Notes: generated from the letters alone by a model not told the origin. Positions 1-9,158 are shown, numbered from the stretch's first letter. The stretch: 64,000 bases of DNA from Microbacterium sp. LWO13-1.2 (GCF_038397725.1 NZ_CP151634.1:682001-746000), one strand, 5' to 3'. Translations and numbers: made by a program.

Positions 1-496
1 GTCGACTGTCACCCATCCGGTCCCGCACGCGCGCGAACGCCTGGCCGATGTCGATGTACGCCCCTCGATGCGGGGAGACGGCGAGAACGAGCTCCTCCGT
101 CTCGCGGATCTCCAACGGATGCGCATCGAGGCGCTCCGCCTGGGCTGTCCGGAAGACCGCGTGCGCACCGTCTTCGCGAAAGCGACCGGGCGGCATGCCG
201 TAACCGCGCGACAGCGCACGGGTGAACGTCTCCACCCCCGAGAAGCCGGCCCGACGGGCGATCCGCGGGATCGACAGGTCCGTCTCGACCAGCATTGAGG
301 CTGCACGTTCGAGCCGAAGCCGCTGCACGGCTTGAGCCGCGGTCTCTCCACGCACCGCACGGTAGACGCGATGCCAGTGATACGGCGAGAACCTCGCCAC
401 CTCCGCGAGGATCTCGAGGTCCAGATCGTCATCGAGATGCTCGTAGATGTACGCGGTCACCTCATCGAGTTGCTGGTGGTACTGCGTGGCTCTCAC
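1..496 (-). CDS. AraC family transcriptional regulator, 3' part beyond window
   Basis: The visible 165 codons encode an N-terminal AraC/XylS DNA-binding domain: two helix-turn-helix units (roughly residues 8-105, including FSPYHWHRVYRAV and the second-helix region GFSGVETFTRALSRGYGMPP). The beginning of what is probably a GyrI-like effector-binding domain follows (LEIRETEELVLAVSPHRGAYIDIG). The protein continues past base 1. I chose the GTG at 496-494 because it sits in a GTGA overlap with the stop of the upstream gene, which suggests translational coupling. MarA/SoxS/Rob-like proteins of this layout sense small hydrophobic or toxic compounds. The ligand here is unknown. Confidence 0.85.
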   Translation of the reverse strand, partial: MRATQYHQQLDEVTAYIYEHLDDDLDLEILAEVARFSPYHWHRVYRAVRGETAAQAVQRLRLERAASMLVETDLSIPRIARRAGFSGVETFTRALSRGYGMPPGRFREDGAHAVFRTAQAERLDAHPLEIRETEELVLAVSPHRGAYIDIGQAFARVRDRMGDSR

Positions 497-936
497 GATG
501 CCGAGCGTAGACCCAGCGAGATCTCGATGCCGCCATCAGCCGCGTACCGCTCGTAGTCGGCGAGATAGCTGAGATCCAGGTCTTCTCGTGCCCAGATCCG
601 TTGCCATGCCTCGCCGACGAGATCGGGGCGGCCTGCTTCCAGCTCGACGACCTCGCGTTCGGATCGCGGCACCACCACGGAGGCCAGCCCCTCCGGAACG
701 GCGGCCCCATCGGCGACACGGTGGCCGATGATGAGCGTGTAGTCCCCGAGGTTGTCGACACCCGCGTGCTCGTGATCGGCGTACACGGCGTAGACGTCTC
801 CTCCGGCATCCGTCCTGCCCGCGACATCCGCCTGCACGAATGCCGCCCAGTGCGGCGGGATCGTCGCCGCGGCCTCCCGGTTGTTCGTGCGCAGGGGAAG
901 GCCGACGACGGTGAACTGCTCCTGTGTGATTGTCAT
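493..936 (-). CDS. GyrI-like small-molecule-binding (effector-binding) protein
   Basis: A 147-residue protein starting MTITQEQFTVVGLPLRTNN. It contains the alpha/beta pattern of a stand-alone GyrI-like/AraC effector-binding domain: ADHEHAGVDNLGDYTLIIGHRV, then a VVVPRSEREVVEL strand and a C-terminal LGLRS strand that ends the domain. The ATG at 936 follows a weak purine-rich stretch. A longer in-frame reading upstream runs antisense to the next gene and is not credible. It overlaps the AraC gene by GTGA, so the two are probably one transcript. It may bind the same ligand as the regulator or sequester it. Confidence 0.8.
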   Translation of the reverse strand: MTITQEQFTVVGLPLRTNNREAAATIPPHWAAFVQADVAGRTDAGGDVYAVYADHEHAGVDNLGDYTLIIGHRVADGAAVPEGLASVVVPRSEREVVELEAGRPDLVGEAWQRIWAREDLDLSYLADYERYAADGGIEISLGLRSAS

Positions 937-1010
937 GGCTTCAGCCTGCCCGCCTTGGTTTGACGATTCTTGCGGTGTTCGCCGACGAATCGCGCCCGAA
1001 GCAGCGACAC

Positions 1011-2528
1011 TCACCAGGGACTGGGCTCGTAGTCCTTCAGGAACACGCCGTGGATGTCTTCGCCGGCCTCGCCGCGCACGATCGGGTCGTACACCCGAGC
1101 CGCGCCGTCGACGAGGTCGAGCGGGGCGTGGAAACCCTCCTCGGCGAGGCGGACCTTCGTGTAGTGCGGACGCTCGTCGGTGATCCAACCGGTGTCGACG
1201 GCGGTCATCAGGATGCCGTCGGTCTCGAGCATCTCGCCGGCGCTGGTGCGGGTGAGCATGTTCAGCGCGGCCTTCGCCATGTTCGTGTGCGGATGCCCCG
1301 GGCCCTTGTAGCGGCGCGAGAACTGCCCCTCCATCGCCGAGACGTTGACGACGTACTTCCGGTGCGCAGCGGATGCTGCCATCGAGGGCCGCAGTCGGCT
1401 GATCAGCAGGAACGGCGCCGTGGTGTTGCAGAGCTGCACCTCGAGCATCTCGAGCGGATCGACCTGGTCGATCGACTGCACCCAGCTGTTCACGCGGTTC
1501 ACGTCGGGAACGAGTCCGCCCGCGTCGATCGCTGTGCCGTCCGCGTGCTTCGCCAGCGACGACGACCCAGGAGCCATCGCGAGCCGCGCGAGGTCCTCGG
1601 CGGTGAGCGACTGGCCGCCCTGCTCGGCGACGGTGCCGCCGAGGGCGGCGACAGACAGTAGCGGATGCGCATCGACGGACGCCTGCAGCGCCTGAGGATG
1701 CTGATCGTTCGTGTGCCCGAAGGTCTCCATCTCGGGCAGGGGACCGTCGGGAAGCGGCTGCAGCTCGGCATCCGCCAGCAGCGAGTAGGAACCGGGCGAG
1801 CGCCGCACGGTCTGCGCCGCGTTGTTGATGAGGATGTCGAGCGGCCCCTGGGCGGCGACGGAGTCGGCGAGGCCGATCACCTGAGCGGGATCGCGCAGGT
1901 CGATGCCCACGACGCGCAGGCGGTGCAGCCACTCACCCGAATCGGGCAGCGCCGAGAATCGACGGACGGCGTCGCGCGGGAAGCGCGTCGTGATCGTGGT
2001 GTGCGCGCCGTCGCGGAGCAGCCGCAGCGCGATGTGCATGCCGATCTTCGCGCGGCCGCCGGTGAGCAGCGCGCGCTTGCCGGTCAGGTCGGCGTGGGCG
2101 TTGCGCTTGCCGTGGCTGAAGCGCGCGCAATCGGGGCACAGCTGGTGGTAGAAGGCGTCGACGAGCGTGTACGGCTGCTTGCAGATGTAGCAGTTGCGGG
2201 GCTTCAGCAGCTCGCCGGCGATCGGTGCGTCGATGACACTGGTCGCGAGGTCGTTGCCGCGCGTCTCGTCGTCGATGCGGTCCGGAGCGCCGGTCGCGGT
2301 GCGCGCGACCACGGCCTTGTCGGCCTCGGCGATGGCATCCCGGATCTGCTTGCGCCGGACGCGCTTGACGGCCTTGAACATCGCGGCTGTCGCGCGGCGC
2401 ATGGTGACGAAGTCCGGATGCTCCTCGTCGAGCTGGTCCATCTGCGTGAGGACGCGCAACGCGGTGGCGAGGTCTTCGGGGTCGATGCCGGCGCCGTCGT
2501 CAGCGGGAGCAGTCGGGGCGTCGGTCAT
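1011..2528 (-). CDS. SDR-family oxidoreductase with N-terminal CxxC/CxxC region
   Basis: A 505-residue protein. Residues 1-120 are charged and helical. A CYICKQPY...CPDCARFSHGKRNAH segment (about 112-142) looks like a small zinc-ribbon. It is followed by a short-chain dehydrogenase Rossmann domain (GKRALLTGGRAKIGMHIALRLL cofactor region, DILINNAAQT). The later region has NVSAMEGQF and a shifted active-site segment: the usual YxxxK Tyr/Lys pair is not cleanly present (HTNMAKAALNM supplies a possible Lys). The insertion around 250-330 is longer than in classical SDRs. Substrate unknown. A TAAAAT -10 box (2536-2541) lies 7 bases before the ATG, so the mRNA is probably leaderless. Confidence 0.8.
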   Translation of the reverse strand: MTDAPTAPADDGAGIDPEDLATALRVLTQMDQLDEEHPDFVTMRRATAAMFKAVKRVRRKQIRDAIAEADKAVVARTATGAPDRIDDETRGNDLATSVIDAPIAGELLKPRNCYICKQPYTLVDAFYHQLCPDCARFSHGKRNAHADLTGKRALLTGGRAKIGMHIALRLLRDGAHTTITTRFPRDAVRRFSALPDSGEWLHRLRVVGIDLRDPAQVIGLADSVAAQGPLDILINNAAQTVRRSPGSYSLLADAELQPLPDGPLPEMETFGHTNDQHPQALQASVDAHPLLSVAALGGTVAEQGGQSLTAEDLARLAMAPGSSSLAKHADGTAIDAGGLVPDVNRVNSWVQSIDQVDPLEMLEVQLCNTTAPFLLISRLRPSMAASAAHRKYVVNVSAMEGQFSRRYKGPGHPHTNMAKAALNMLTRTSAGEMLETDGILMTAVDTGWITDERPHYTKVRLAEEGFHAPLDLVDGAARVYDPIVRGEAGEDIHGVFLKDYEPSPW

Positions 2529-2535
2529 TGTGCCG

Positions 2536-2541
2536 ATTTTA
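2536..2541 (-). promoter_or_regulatory. -10 box of a probable leaderless transcript
   Basis: On the minus strand TAAAAT is followed by seven bases and then the ATG of the 505-residue SDR gene, placing +1 at or next to the start codon. There is no Shine-Dalgarno sequence in between. The -35 region is weak. Confidence 0.5.
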
Positions 2542-2605
2542 CGCGACTGAGCTGGGCGTTCGGTCCGTCCGAGAGCGCCGCCTGCCAGCGCGGATCTCGG
2601 AGATC

Positions 2606-2666
2606 AGCAGCTTCTTCGCACGATGTGGCCGAATTCGTCCGAAGAACGTGCAGACCTGCGAAGAAC
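2606..2666. repeat. Dispersed intergenic palindromic repeat (TGCGAAG family), copy 1
   Basis: TTCTTCG (2612-2618) pairs with CGAAGAA (2640-2646), and a further TGCGAAGAA follows. The segment resembles sequences at 41644-41682 (same TTCTTCGCACGA start and a GAATTC core) and, more loosely, 37918-38000. All three lie between genes, as expected for a small intergenic repeat family. Confidence 0.5.
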
Positions 2667-2688
2667 GCGCAGCGCGCCGCGGGCCCGC

Positions 2689-3660
2689 TCAGCCCAGCGC
2701 GCGCTGCCGACGAAGCGCGGTGAGGACGGTCCCGTTCACGCCGGCCCACTCCCCGAGGGATGCCGGGATGATCGGCGGCACGCGGTGGAACGTCGCACGC
2801 TCCGCGACGTACCGTTCCGCCAGCGTGACCAGGTGGTGCGGCGCCTGAGCGAGACCGCCACCGATGACGATGCCTCCCGGGTCCACGAGAGCGCACAGCG
2901 TGAGGATCGCCTCGGCGAGCGCCGACGAAGCATGCTGCACGATCGTCGTCGCAGCCCTGTCGCCCGCACCGAACGCGGCGAAGAGCGATTCCGTTCCGCC
3001 CGAGCCGCCGGCTGCCGTCCAGGCGGCATGCAGCGCCGGCGCACCGATGATCGTCTCCAGGCAGCCGAGCCTTCCGCACGAGCACATGCTTCCGGCCGGG
3101 TCGATCGTGATGTGCCCGAGTTCGCCGGCTGACCCGTGAGCGCCGGGCACGACCCGGCCGTCGACCACGTGCGCACCGGCGATACCGGTGCCGAGCGCGA
3201 GCACGAAGATATCCTCGACGCCCTTCCCCGCACCCCATGACGCTTCGGCGATGGCGGCGGCATGGCCGTCGTTGATCACATCCACCGGGATTCCGAGTTC
3301 TGCTCCGAGCCGCTCGCCGAGGGCGCACCCGTCGAGGGCGGGGATGTTCGTGGACCGCACGACGACGCCGTTGCGTTCGTCGACGATCCCCGGGATCGAG
3401 AGGACGAGCCGGGTCAGCGTCCGTTCGCCTCGCACCGCCTCGGCGATCGCGGCGAGCCCGTCCACCGGCGCCCGCTTCGGCGTCGCGTTCCGTCCACGGG
3501 CCAGCGGTACGGGAGGCTCGGCGATCGAAGCATCCGCCCTGGCGAGCAGATGCTTGACGCTCGATCCGCCGACGTCGATGCCGAGCACGGCGGACCCGCC
3601 GTGCTCGGCGGCCGTTCGTCCCTCCGGGCCCTTCGTCGCGTCGGTGGCAGCGCCGATCAC
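2689..3660 (-). CDS. ROK family sugar kinase
   Basis: A 323-residue ROK protein without an N-terminal winged helix, so probably a kinase rather than a repressor. It has an N-terminal phosphate-binding LGIDVGGSSVKHLL, the catalytic-Asp segment VINDGHAAA, the GELGHI Glu/His pair that contacts sugar and zinc, and the zinc motif CSCGRLGCLE. It starts with GTG in a GTGA overlap with the upstream ATP-binding protein gene, so it is the last gene of the peptide-import operon. Its presence suggests that the imported compound contains a sugar (for example a glycopeptide or muropeptide-like compound) that is phosphorylated inside the cell. The actual sugar cannot be read from sequence. Confidence 0.85.
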   Translation of the reverse strand: MIGAATDATKGPEGRTAAEHGGSAVLGIDVGGSSVKHLLARADASIAEPPVPLARGRNATPKRAPVDGLAAIAEAVRGERTLTRLVLSIPGIVDERNGVVVRSTNIPALDGCALGERLGAELGIPVDVINDGHAAAIAEASWGAGKGVEDIFVLALGTGIAGAHVVDGRVVPGAHGSAGELGHITIDPAGSMCSCGRLGCLETIIGAPALHAAWTAAGGSGGTESLFAAFGAGDRAATTIVQHASSALAEAILTLCALVDPGGIVIGGGLAQAPHHLVTLAERYVAERATFHRVPPIIPASLGEWAGVNGTVLTALRRQRALG

Positions 3661-5324
3661 GACGCCATCGCCCGGGCTGCGGCCCGGGCCTCCCGCCGCA
3701 GCGCTTGTTTGTCCGGGTCGGGAACGGGGACGGATGCCAGCAGTCGACGGCTGTACGGATGCTGCGGCGCGAGGAGCACGTCGTCGGCAGAGCCGGTCTC
3801 GACGATCTCTCCCTTCAGCATCACGGCGACGCGATCGGAGATCTCGTGCACGACGGCGAGGTCATGGCTGATGAAGAGGCAGGCGAAGTGCATCTTCTCC
3901 TGCAGCGTGCGCAGGACCTCGAGCACCGCCGCCTGCACGGAGACGTCGAGGGCCGAGGTCGGTTCGTCGGCGATGATGAGCTCCGGCTCCAGCGCGATCG
4001 CCCTGGCGAGGCCGATGCGCTGACGCTGGCCGCCGGAGAGTTCATGCGGGTACCGGGTCGCGTAGTTCGTCGGCAGCTCGACCGCGTCGAGCAGCTCGGC
4101 CACCCGGATTCGGCGCTGCGCGGCCGTCGTGGGGAACTTCCGTCGCTGCACCAGCATCGGCTCCGCGATCGCTTCGCCGACGGTCATCCGCGGGTCCAGG
4201 CTCGAACCGGGGTCCTGGAAGATCGCACCGACGCGTCCGCGGAGCTCGCGCTCGCGGCGACGCGATGCTCCGCCGCGGCCGACCTTCTCGCCGAACAGCG
4301 TGATCTCGCCACCGGACAGCGGCAGCAGGCCGAGGGCAGCGCGTCCGAGCGTCGATTTACCGGACCCGGATTCACCGACGAGTCCGAGGATCTCTCCCGG
4401 TTGGATGCGCAGGCTCACGCCGTCGAGCGCGAGGAACGGGCGTCCGGCGCGGCGATACGTCACGCTCGCGTCGACCAGCTCGAGCACGGCCGCCGTCTGG
4501 GGGACTTCGACGCTCCGCTCGACGACGGAGGCGAGATCGGGAAGCGACGGCACGGCGCTCAACAGCTTCTTCGTGTACTCCTCGCGTGGCGCAGTGAGGA
4601 CAGTGCGGGTGTCGCCCACCTCGACCATCGTGCCGCGGAACATCACGGCGACGCGATCGGCGATGTCGGCGACGACGCCCATGTTGTGCGTGACGAGCAG
4701 GAACGCCGTTCCCGATTCCGCCGCGAGGCGCCGGATGAGGTCGAGGATCTCGGCCTGCACGGTGACGTCGAGCGCGGTCGTCGGTTCGTCGGCGATGATC
4801 AACTGGGGCTCGCACGCGAGGGCGATCGCGATGACGACGCGCTGACGCTGTCCCCCGGACAGCTCATGCGGGTAGCTCTTGGCCCGACGGACCGGCTCGG
4901 GGATTCCGACCCGCTGCAGGAGCTCGACGGCGCTCTCCCACGCGGCGGCCTTCGAGACGGGACTGTGGTTGAGGATCGCCTCGGTGATCTGGTCACCGAT
5001 CCGCATGCTGGGATTCAGCGCGGTCATCGGCTCCTGGAACACCATCGAGATCTCGGCGCCGCGCACGGCGTTCATCTCGGACTCGCCGAGAGGCAGCAGT
5101 TCGCGCCCGCCGAGGCGGATCGAACCGGTGACGGTGGCCGAGCGCGGCAGCAGCTTCAGCACCGCCATGGCCGTGACCGACTTGCCGGAACCCGACTCGC
5201 CGACGAGAGCGAGGACCTCGCCCGGATGAACCTCGAGGTCGATCCCCTTCACGGCCTGGACGGGACCGTCCTCAGTGCGGAAGGTGACCTCGAGGTCGGT
5301 GATCGACAGCAGTGCGTCGCTCAT
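3657..5324 (-). CDS. Peptide-type ABC transporter ATP-binding protein (fused D/F pair)
   Basis: A 555-residue protein with two complete ATPase domains in one chain. Domain 1 has Walker A GESGSGKS at residues 42-49, an LSGGQRQRV signature and IIADEPTTALD. Domain 2 repeats the set (GESGSGKST, LSGGQRQRI, IIADEPTSALD). Each ends in the region typical of OppD/OppF-DppD/DppF proteins. In many actinobacteria these two subunits are fused as here. It energises the two permeases encoded just upstream, which it overlaps by ATGA (5321-5324). Confidence 0.95.
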   Translation of the reverse strand: MSDALLSITDLEVTFRTEDGPVQAVKGIDLEVHPGEVLALVGESGSGKSVTAMAVLKLLPRSATVTGSIRLGGRELLPLGESEMNAVRGAEISMVFQEPMTALNPSMRIGDQITEAILNHSPVSKAAAWESAVELLQRVGIPEPVRRAKSYPHELSGGQRQRVVIAIALACEPQLIIADEPTTALDVTVQAEILDLIRRLAAESGTAFLLVTHNMGVVADIADRVAVMFRGTMVEVGDTRTVLTAPREEYTKKLLSAVPSLPDLASVVERSVEVPQTAAVLELVDASVTYRRAGRPFLALDGVSLRIQPGEILGLVGESGSGKSTLGRAALGLLPLSGGEITLFGEKVGRGGASRRRERELRGRVGAIFQDPGSSLDPRMTVGEAIAEPMLVQRRKFPTTAAQRRIRVAELLDAVELPTNYATRYPHELSGGQRQRIGLARAIALEPELIIADEPTSALDVSVQAAVLEVLRTLQEKMHFACLFISHDLAVVHEISDRVAVMLKGEIVETGSADDVLLAPQHPYSRRLLASVPVPDPDKQALRREARAAARAMAS

Positions 5325-6199
5325 GCGGCACGCCCCTTCACGTCGAAGAAGTCACGGAGCCCGTCACCGATGCTGTTGAACGCGCACACGGTGAGGACGA
5401 TGCAGAAACCGGCGGGGAAGATCAGCCACCACGCGCCGGCGTAGGTGTACGTGATGCCGCTGGTGAGCATGGCACCCCAGTCGGTGGCCGGCTTCTGCAG
5501 GCCCATGCCGAGGAACGAGATGTACGCGACGAGCAGGATGGCGTCGGCGACCTGGAACGTCGCATTGACGACGATCGTGCCGACCGTGTTCGGCACGATG
5601 TGCTTGAGAACCGCACGGGGGTGGGTGCCGCCCATCGCGCGCAAGGCCAGCACGTACTCCCGCGACTTCAGCGAGATCGACTCTGCACGCACGAGGCGCG
5701 CAGGCACGAGCCAGGAGACGAGTCCGATGACGCAGATCATCAGCGGCACGCTCGGCCGCAGGATCGCGGAGAGGATGAGCAGCAGAAACGTCGCCGGGAT
5801 CGCGATGCCGGCGTCGACGACGCGCATCATCACGGTGTCGACCGCACCGCCGACGTATCCGGCGATGGCTCCCCACAGCGTTCCGATGACCGTGGCGAGC
5901 ACACCGGCGGCGAGACCGATGAGGATCGACACCTGCCCGCCCATCATCAGGCGACCGAGCACGTCGTAGCCGACATCGTCGGTGCCCAGCGGGTGACCGG
6001 CCGTTCCGGGAGGAAGCATCGTGCTGCGCAGGTCCGTGTGGATCTGATCGGTCGGGTGCACGAGCGGGCCCAGGAAGCAGAAGAGCAGGAACAGCACGAT
6101 GGTCACGATGCCGAAGACCGCGAGCTTGTTCTGCAGGAAGCGCCGCATGCCGCGCTGACGCGGGGTCAGCGTGCGGGTCAGGATGGTCGTCGTGCTCAC
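5321..6199 (-). CDS. Peptide-type ABC transporter permease (DppC-like)
   Basis: A 292-residue inner-membrane protein with an N-terminal cytoplasmic tail, one early membrane segment, a periplasmic/extracellular loop (HPLGTDDVGYDVLGRLMMGG, typical of OppC/DppC) and five further membrane segments. The EAA loop that docks the ATPase is near ALRAMGGTHPRAVLKHIVPN. It starts with GTG in a GTGA overlap with the stop of the DppB-like gene. It forms the heteromeric channel with that protein. Confidence 0.93.
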   Translation of the reverse strand: MSTTTILTRTLTPRQRGMRRFLQNKLAVFGIVTIVLFLLFCFLGPLVHPTDQIHTDLRSTMLPPGTAGHPLGTDDVGYDVLGRLMMGGQVSILIGLAAGVLATVIGTLWGAIAGYVGGAVDTVMMRVVDAGIAIPATFLLLILSAILRPSVPLMICVIGLVSWLVPARLVRAESISLKSREYVLALRAMGGTHPRAVLKHIVPNTVGTIVVNATFQVADAILLVAYISFLGMGLQKPATDWGAMLTSGITYTYAGAWWLIFPAGFCIVLTVCAFNSIGDGLRDFFDVKGRAA

Positions 6200-7212
6200 G
6201 AGAGCTCCTCACGGGTGCGCGGGTCGAGCAGCGCCTGGATGATGTCGGCGAGCAGCGAGCCGATGACCGTCGCGAGCGCGATGACCAGGATGCAGCCGAG
6301 CAGGACGGGGTAGTCGGATGTCTGGGCCGATGTCCAGAACAGCAGACCCATGCCGGGGTAGTTGAAGAGCGACTCGACGACGATCATGCCGCCGAACATC
6401 ACGGGCAGGTAATAGCCCAGCATCGCGATCACCGGCGTCAGCGAGTTGCGGACGACGTGACGGGTGATCACGACGCGCACCGAGGTGCCCTTCGCCCGCG
6501 CTGTGCGGACGTAGTCCTCGGAGAGGTTGTCGATCGTGGCCGATCGCATGTACCGCGAGAACGTGGCGATGATGCCGAGCGCGGCGGTGAGCACCGGAAG
6601 CACCAGACCGGCCGGATTCGCCAGCACGTCGCCGATGGTCTCTCCCTGCGGCGCCTGCGCGGGCACGAGCCGCAGCCACTGCGCGAACACGATCACGAGG
6701 ATCAACCCGAGGAAGAACGACGGCGTCGAGTAGACGATGAAGTTCCAGGTCGTCAGCACGTAGTCCGCGGTCTTGCCGCGGCGAACCGCCTGGAAGATGC
6801 CCATCGGGATCGCGACGATGAGCGCGACCAGCATCGAGATGAGGGCGAGGATCAGCGTCTTCGGGAGCCGCTGGCCGATGGCATCCGCCACCGGGCGATT
6901 GAGCTTGAACGAATCGCCGAGATCGCCCTGGACCAGCTGCCCGAGGAAGTTGAAGTACTGCTGCCAGAGAGGCAGGTCGAACCCGTTCTCACGATTGAAC
7001 GCGTCGATCTGCTCCTGCGACGCCTGCATCCCGAGGATGCCGGCCGCAGGCCCTTGCGGCATGGCGAGGTGGAGCAGCGCGAACACAATCAGCGTCACGA
7101 TGAGGATGACGATCCCGCCCTGGCCGACCCGTCGCAACAGGTACCACCAGAACCGAGAGCCGCCGGCCCTCTCCTTCTTCTGCGCGCTCGGCGCTGCTTC
7201 CACCACGCTCAT
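6196..7212 (-). CDS. Peptide-type ABC transporter permease (DppB-like)
   Basis: A 338-residue protein with an N-terminal cytoplasmic tail, a first membrane helix, the extracellular GLDLPLWQQYFNFLG-like segment usual in OppB/DppB, and five more helices. The EAA loop is ARAKGTSVRVVITRHVVRNS. The ATG at 7212 follows an AGGTAGGTGAC ribosome-binding site. It sits 12 bases downstream of the substrate-binding lipoprotein gene and overlaps the DppC-like gene by GTGA. Confidence 0.93.
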   Translation of the reverse strand: MSVVEAAPSAQKKERAGGSRFWWYLLRRVGQGGIVILIVTLIVFALLHLAMPQGPAAGILGMQASQEQIDAFNRENGFDLPLWQQYFNFLGQLVQGDLGDSFKLNRPVADAIGQRLPKTLILALISMLVALIVAIPMGIFQAVRRGKTADYVLTTWNFIVYSTPSFFLGLILVIVFAQWLRLVPAQAPQGETIGDVLANPAGLVLPVLTAALGIIATFSRYMRSATIDNLSEDYVRTARAKGTSVRVVITRHVVRNSLTPVIAMLGYYLPVMFGGMIVVESLFNYPGMGLLFWTSAQTSDYPVLLGCILVIALATVIGSLLADIIQALLDPRTREELS

Positions 7213-7224
7213 GTCACCTACCTG

Positions 7225-9054
7225 TTACTTGGTCCAGGACCAGCGCTGCGGCAGGAACGACGCACCCGGGTCCTGGTGGGCGATGTCGAGTCCGTCGCGG
7301 ACGACCGAGACCTGGTAGACCGGGTTCGGCATCCACATGACCGGAAGGTCGGTGGCGAGGAACTCCGAGTACTTCTTGGCGATCTCGGGGTCGGTCGAGA
7401 ACGCCATCGCCTGGACGAGCTCCTCGGCCTCGGCGTTGTCGTACTGTCCCGCGTTCCACTTGGTGTCCTTCGCGAAGACGCGCTCACCAGTGGCGTAGGG
7501 CGGGAAGTACCAGCTGCCTGCCGTGCCGAAGAAGACGAGCTCCCACGTGCAGGTGGTGCCGGTCTTGCACTCCTGGGCCTGGGTGAGAACGCTGTCCAGC
7601 GGCTTCGAGTCGATCGTCATCTTGACGCCGACCTTGCCGAGCGAGGACTGGATCTCCGCCATCATGTTGTCGGTCTCCTGCGAGCCGCTCTGGGTGGTGA
7701 CGACGATCTCCGCCTTCTCACCGGCAGCGATGCCCTCGCCGCACTGTCCGGCGCCGGCTCCGGCATCCACGCACTCGAGGGTGCCTTCGGAGTTCTTCTT
7801 CCAGCCGTTGTCCGTGAAGAGCTTCGCGGCCGCCTTCACATCGAAGGGGTACGGGTTGTTCTTCTGCACGTCGGACAGACCGATGGAGTCCGCCGTCTGC
7901 GGGATGGGACCGTAGTCGGGGGTGGCCGCACCGTGCCACACGACCTCGGAGATGGTCTCCTGGTCGATGGCCTGCTGCAGCGCCTGACGCACGTAGAGCT
8001 GCTTGTAGAAGGCGCCCTTGGTCGGGTTGGCGAAGTTGTACGGCATGTACGTGATCGACCAACCGGCCCACGGCTCGATGCTGTAACCCAGGTCTGTGAA
8101 CTGCTTCTCGTTCGTCAGCTGCGAGCTGGTGACGTAGCCGTAGTCGACATCGCCGGAACGCACGACGTTCATCTCGGCGTCTGCCGAGGTGAACGGCAGG
8201 AACTCCACGTTCTCGATGCTGGGCTTGTCTTCACCCGTGTACTTCTTGTTCGCGGTGAGCTCGACGAGGCCGGAGTCCGACCAGCTCTTCACCGTGTAGG
8301 GGCCGGCGACGGTCTTCCACAGCTCGTTGGTGGCGTAGGTCTTCATGTCCTCGGCCTCGGAGAAGAGGTAGTCGAGCACCTGCGTCGAACCGGCGGCGTC
8401 GCGGTCGTGGTCACCGATCTCGCCGTCGGCGCTCGTCTTGTCCCAGACGTGCTGCGGCATCGGGTAGATGAGGCTGAGCTGGTTGCCGAGGAGGAACTCC
8501 TCGTTGTAGACCTTGTCCATCGTCAGCGAGAAGGTCTTCTCGTCGATGGTCGTGAACGCGACGATGTTGTCAGGCATGAGACCGGCCGAGTAACCGCCGG
8601 TCCGCTCGCCGTTGAAGCGCACGAGGTTGTACCAGAACTCCACGTCACGAGAGGTGACGGGCTCGCCGTCAGACCAGTCGAGGTCGTTGAGCGTGATGGT
8701 GATGGTCTTCTGGTCCTCGGAGAACTCGTAGGACTTCGCGGCGGAGGCGAGCTCGTCCCAGCCCATCTCTCCGTCGACGCCGTTGTATTCGAACAGGCGC
8801 GGCCACATCGTCGCCTTGATGGCGCTGTTGTGCGTGGCCATCTTGTCGGGCGACGAGATCGGCAGGATCCAGTTCGGTCCGGTGCCCACCTGGAGCGCGA
8901 AGCTGACCGAGTCCTTCTCGGACTCTGCTCCGTTGCCGCCCTGCGTGCCCGCCTGACAGGCGGTCAGGGCGAGGGTCGCGACGGCAAGCGCGCCCAGCGG
9001 GGCGAGCAACCGGCGACGCAGCGACTGAGTTCGCATAGAAACCTCCTTGTTCAA
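7225..9054 (-). CDS. Extracellular solute-binding protein family 5 (lipoprotein)
   Basis: A 609-residue binding protein. The N-terminus has a basic stretch, a hydrophobic core and a LALTAC lipobox, so it is membrane-anchored by lipidated Cys. The rest follows the family 5 fold: an early TIDEKTFSLTM region and a DVEFWYNLV segment near the ligand-binding hinge. Family 5 proteins bind oligopeptides, but also nickel, opines or glycoconjugates. A strong AAGGAGG-like site precedes the ATG (MRTQSLRRRL follows). Operon order (M81 hydrolase, this gene, permeases, ATPase, ROK kinase) points to import of one specialised peptide-like compound. Confidence 0.93.
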   Translation of the reverse strand: MNKEVSMRTQSLRRRLLAPLGALAVATLALTACQAGTQGGNGAESEKDSVSFALQVGTGPNWILPISSPDKMATHNSAIKATMWPRLFEYNGVDGEMGWDELASAAKSYEFSEDQKTITITLNDLDWSDGEPVTSRDVEFWYNLVRFNGERTGGYSAGLMPDNIVAFTTIDEKTFSLTMDKVYNEEFLLGNQLSLIYPMPQHVWDKTSADGEIGDHDRDAAGSTQVLDYLFSEAEDMKTYATNELWKTVAGPYTVKSWSDSGLVELTANKKYTGEDKPSIENVEFLPFTSADAEMNVVRSGDVDYGYVTSSQLTNEKQFTDLGYSIEPWAGWSITYMPYNFANPTKGAFYKQLYVRQALQQAIDQETISEVVWHGAATPDYGPIPQTADSIGLSDVQKNNPYPFDVKAAAKLFTDNGWKKNSEGTLECVDAGAGAGQCGEGIAAGEKAEIVVTTQSGSQETDNMMAEIQSSLGKVGVKMTIDSKPLDSVLTQAQECKTGTTCTWELVFFGTAGSWYFPPYATGERVFAKDTKWNAGQYDNAEAEELVQAMAFSTDPEIAKKYSEFLATDLPVMWMPNPVYQVSVVRDGLDIAHQDPGASFLPQRWSWTK

Positions 9055-9088
9055 CGCCTCACCGGGGAGACGTTCGTCCGAAATGTGA

Positions 9089-9158
9089 CGTACTTTGCAT
9101 CATGCCCGAAGTAAGTACGGGAAAATGGTCAGCCTTGTTACGTTTGAGTAACTTACTT
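9089..9158 (-). promoter_or_regulatory. Candidate operator region before the solute-binding protein gene
   Basis: The gap between the M81 gene and the binding-protein gene holds the exact inverted pair AAGTAAGT (9109-9116) and ACTTACTT (9151-9158), 42 bases centre to centre, about four helical turns. A second pair, CGTACTT (9089-9095) and AAGTACG (9113-9119), shares the middle element. The spacing suits a repressor bridging two sites. The ROK repressor at 10760-11932 is the obvious candidate, but this is inference. Confidence 0.45.

Noticed and set aside
937..1932. Upstream in-frame extension of the GyrI-like gene
   Set aside because: It is Arg/Ala-rich, antisense to nothing useful and overlaps the SDR gene in another frame of the same strand. 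The MTITQEQ start gives a complete domain.
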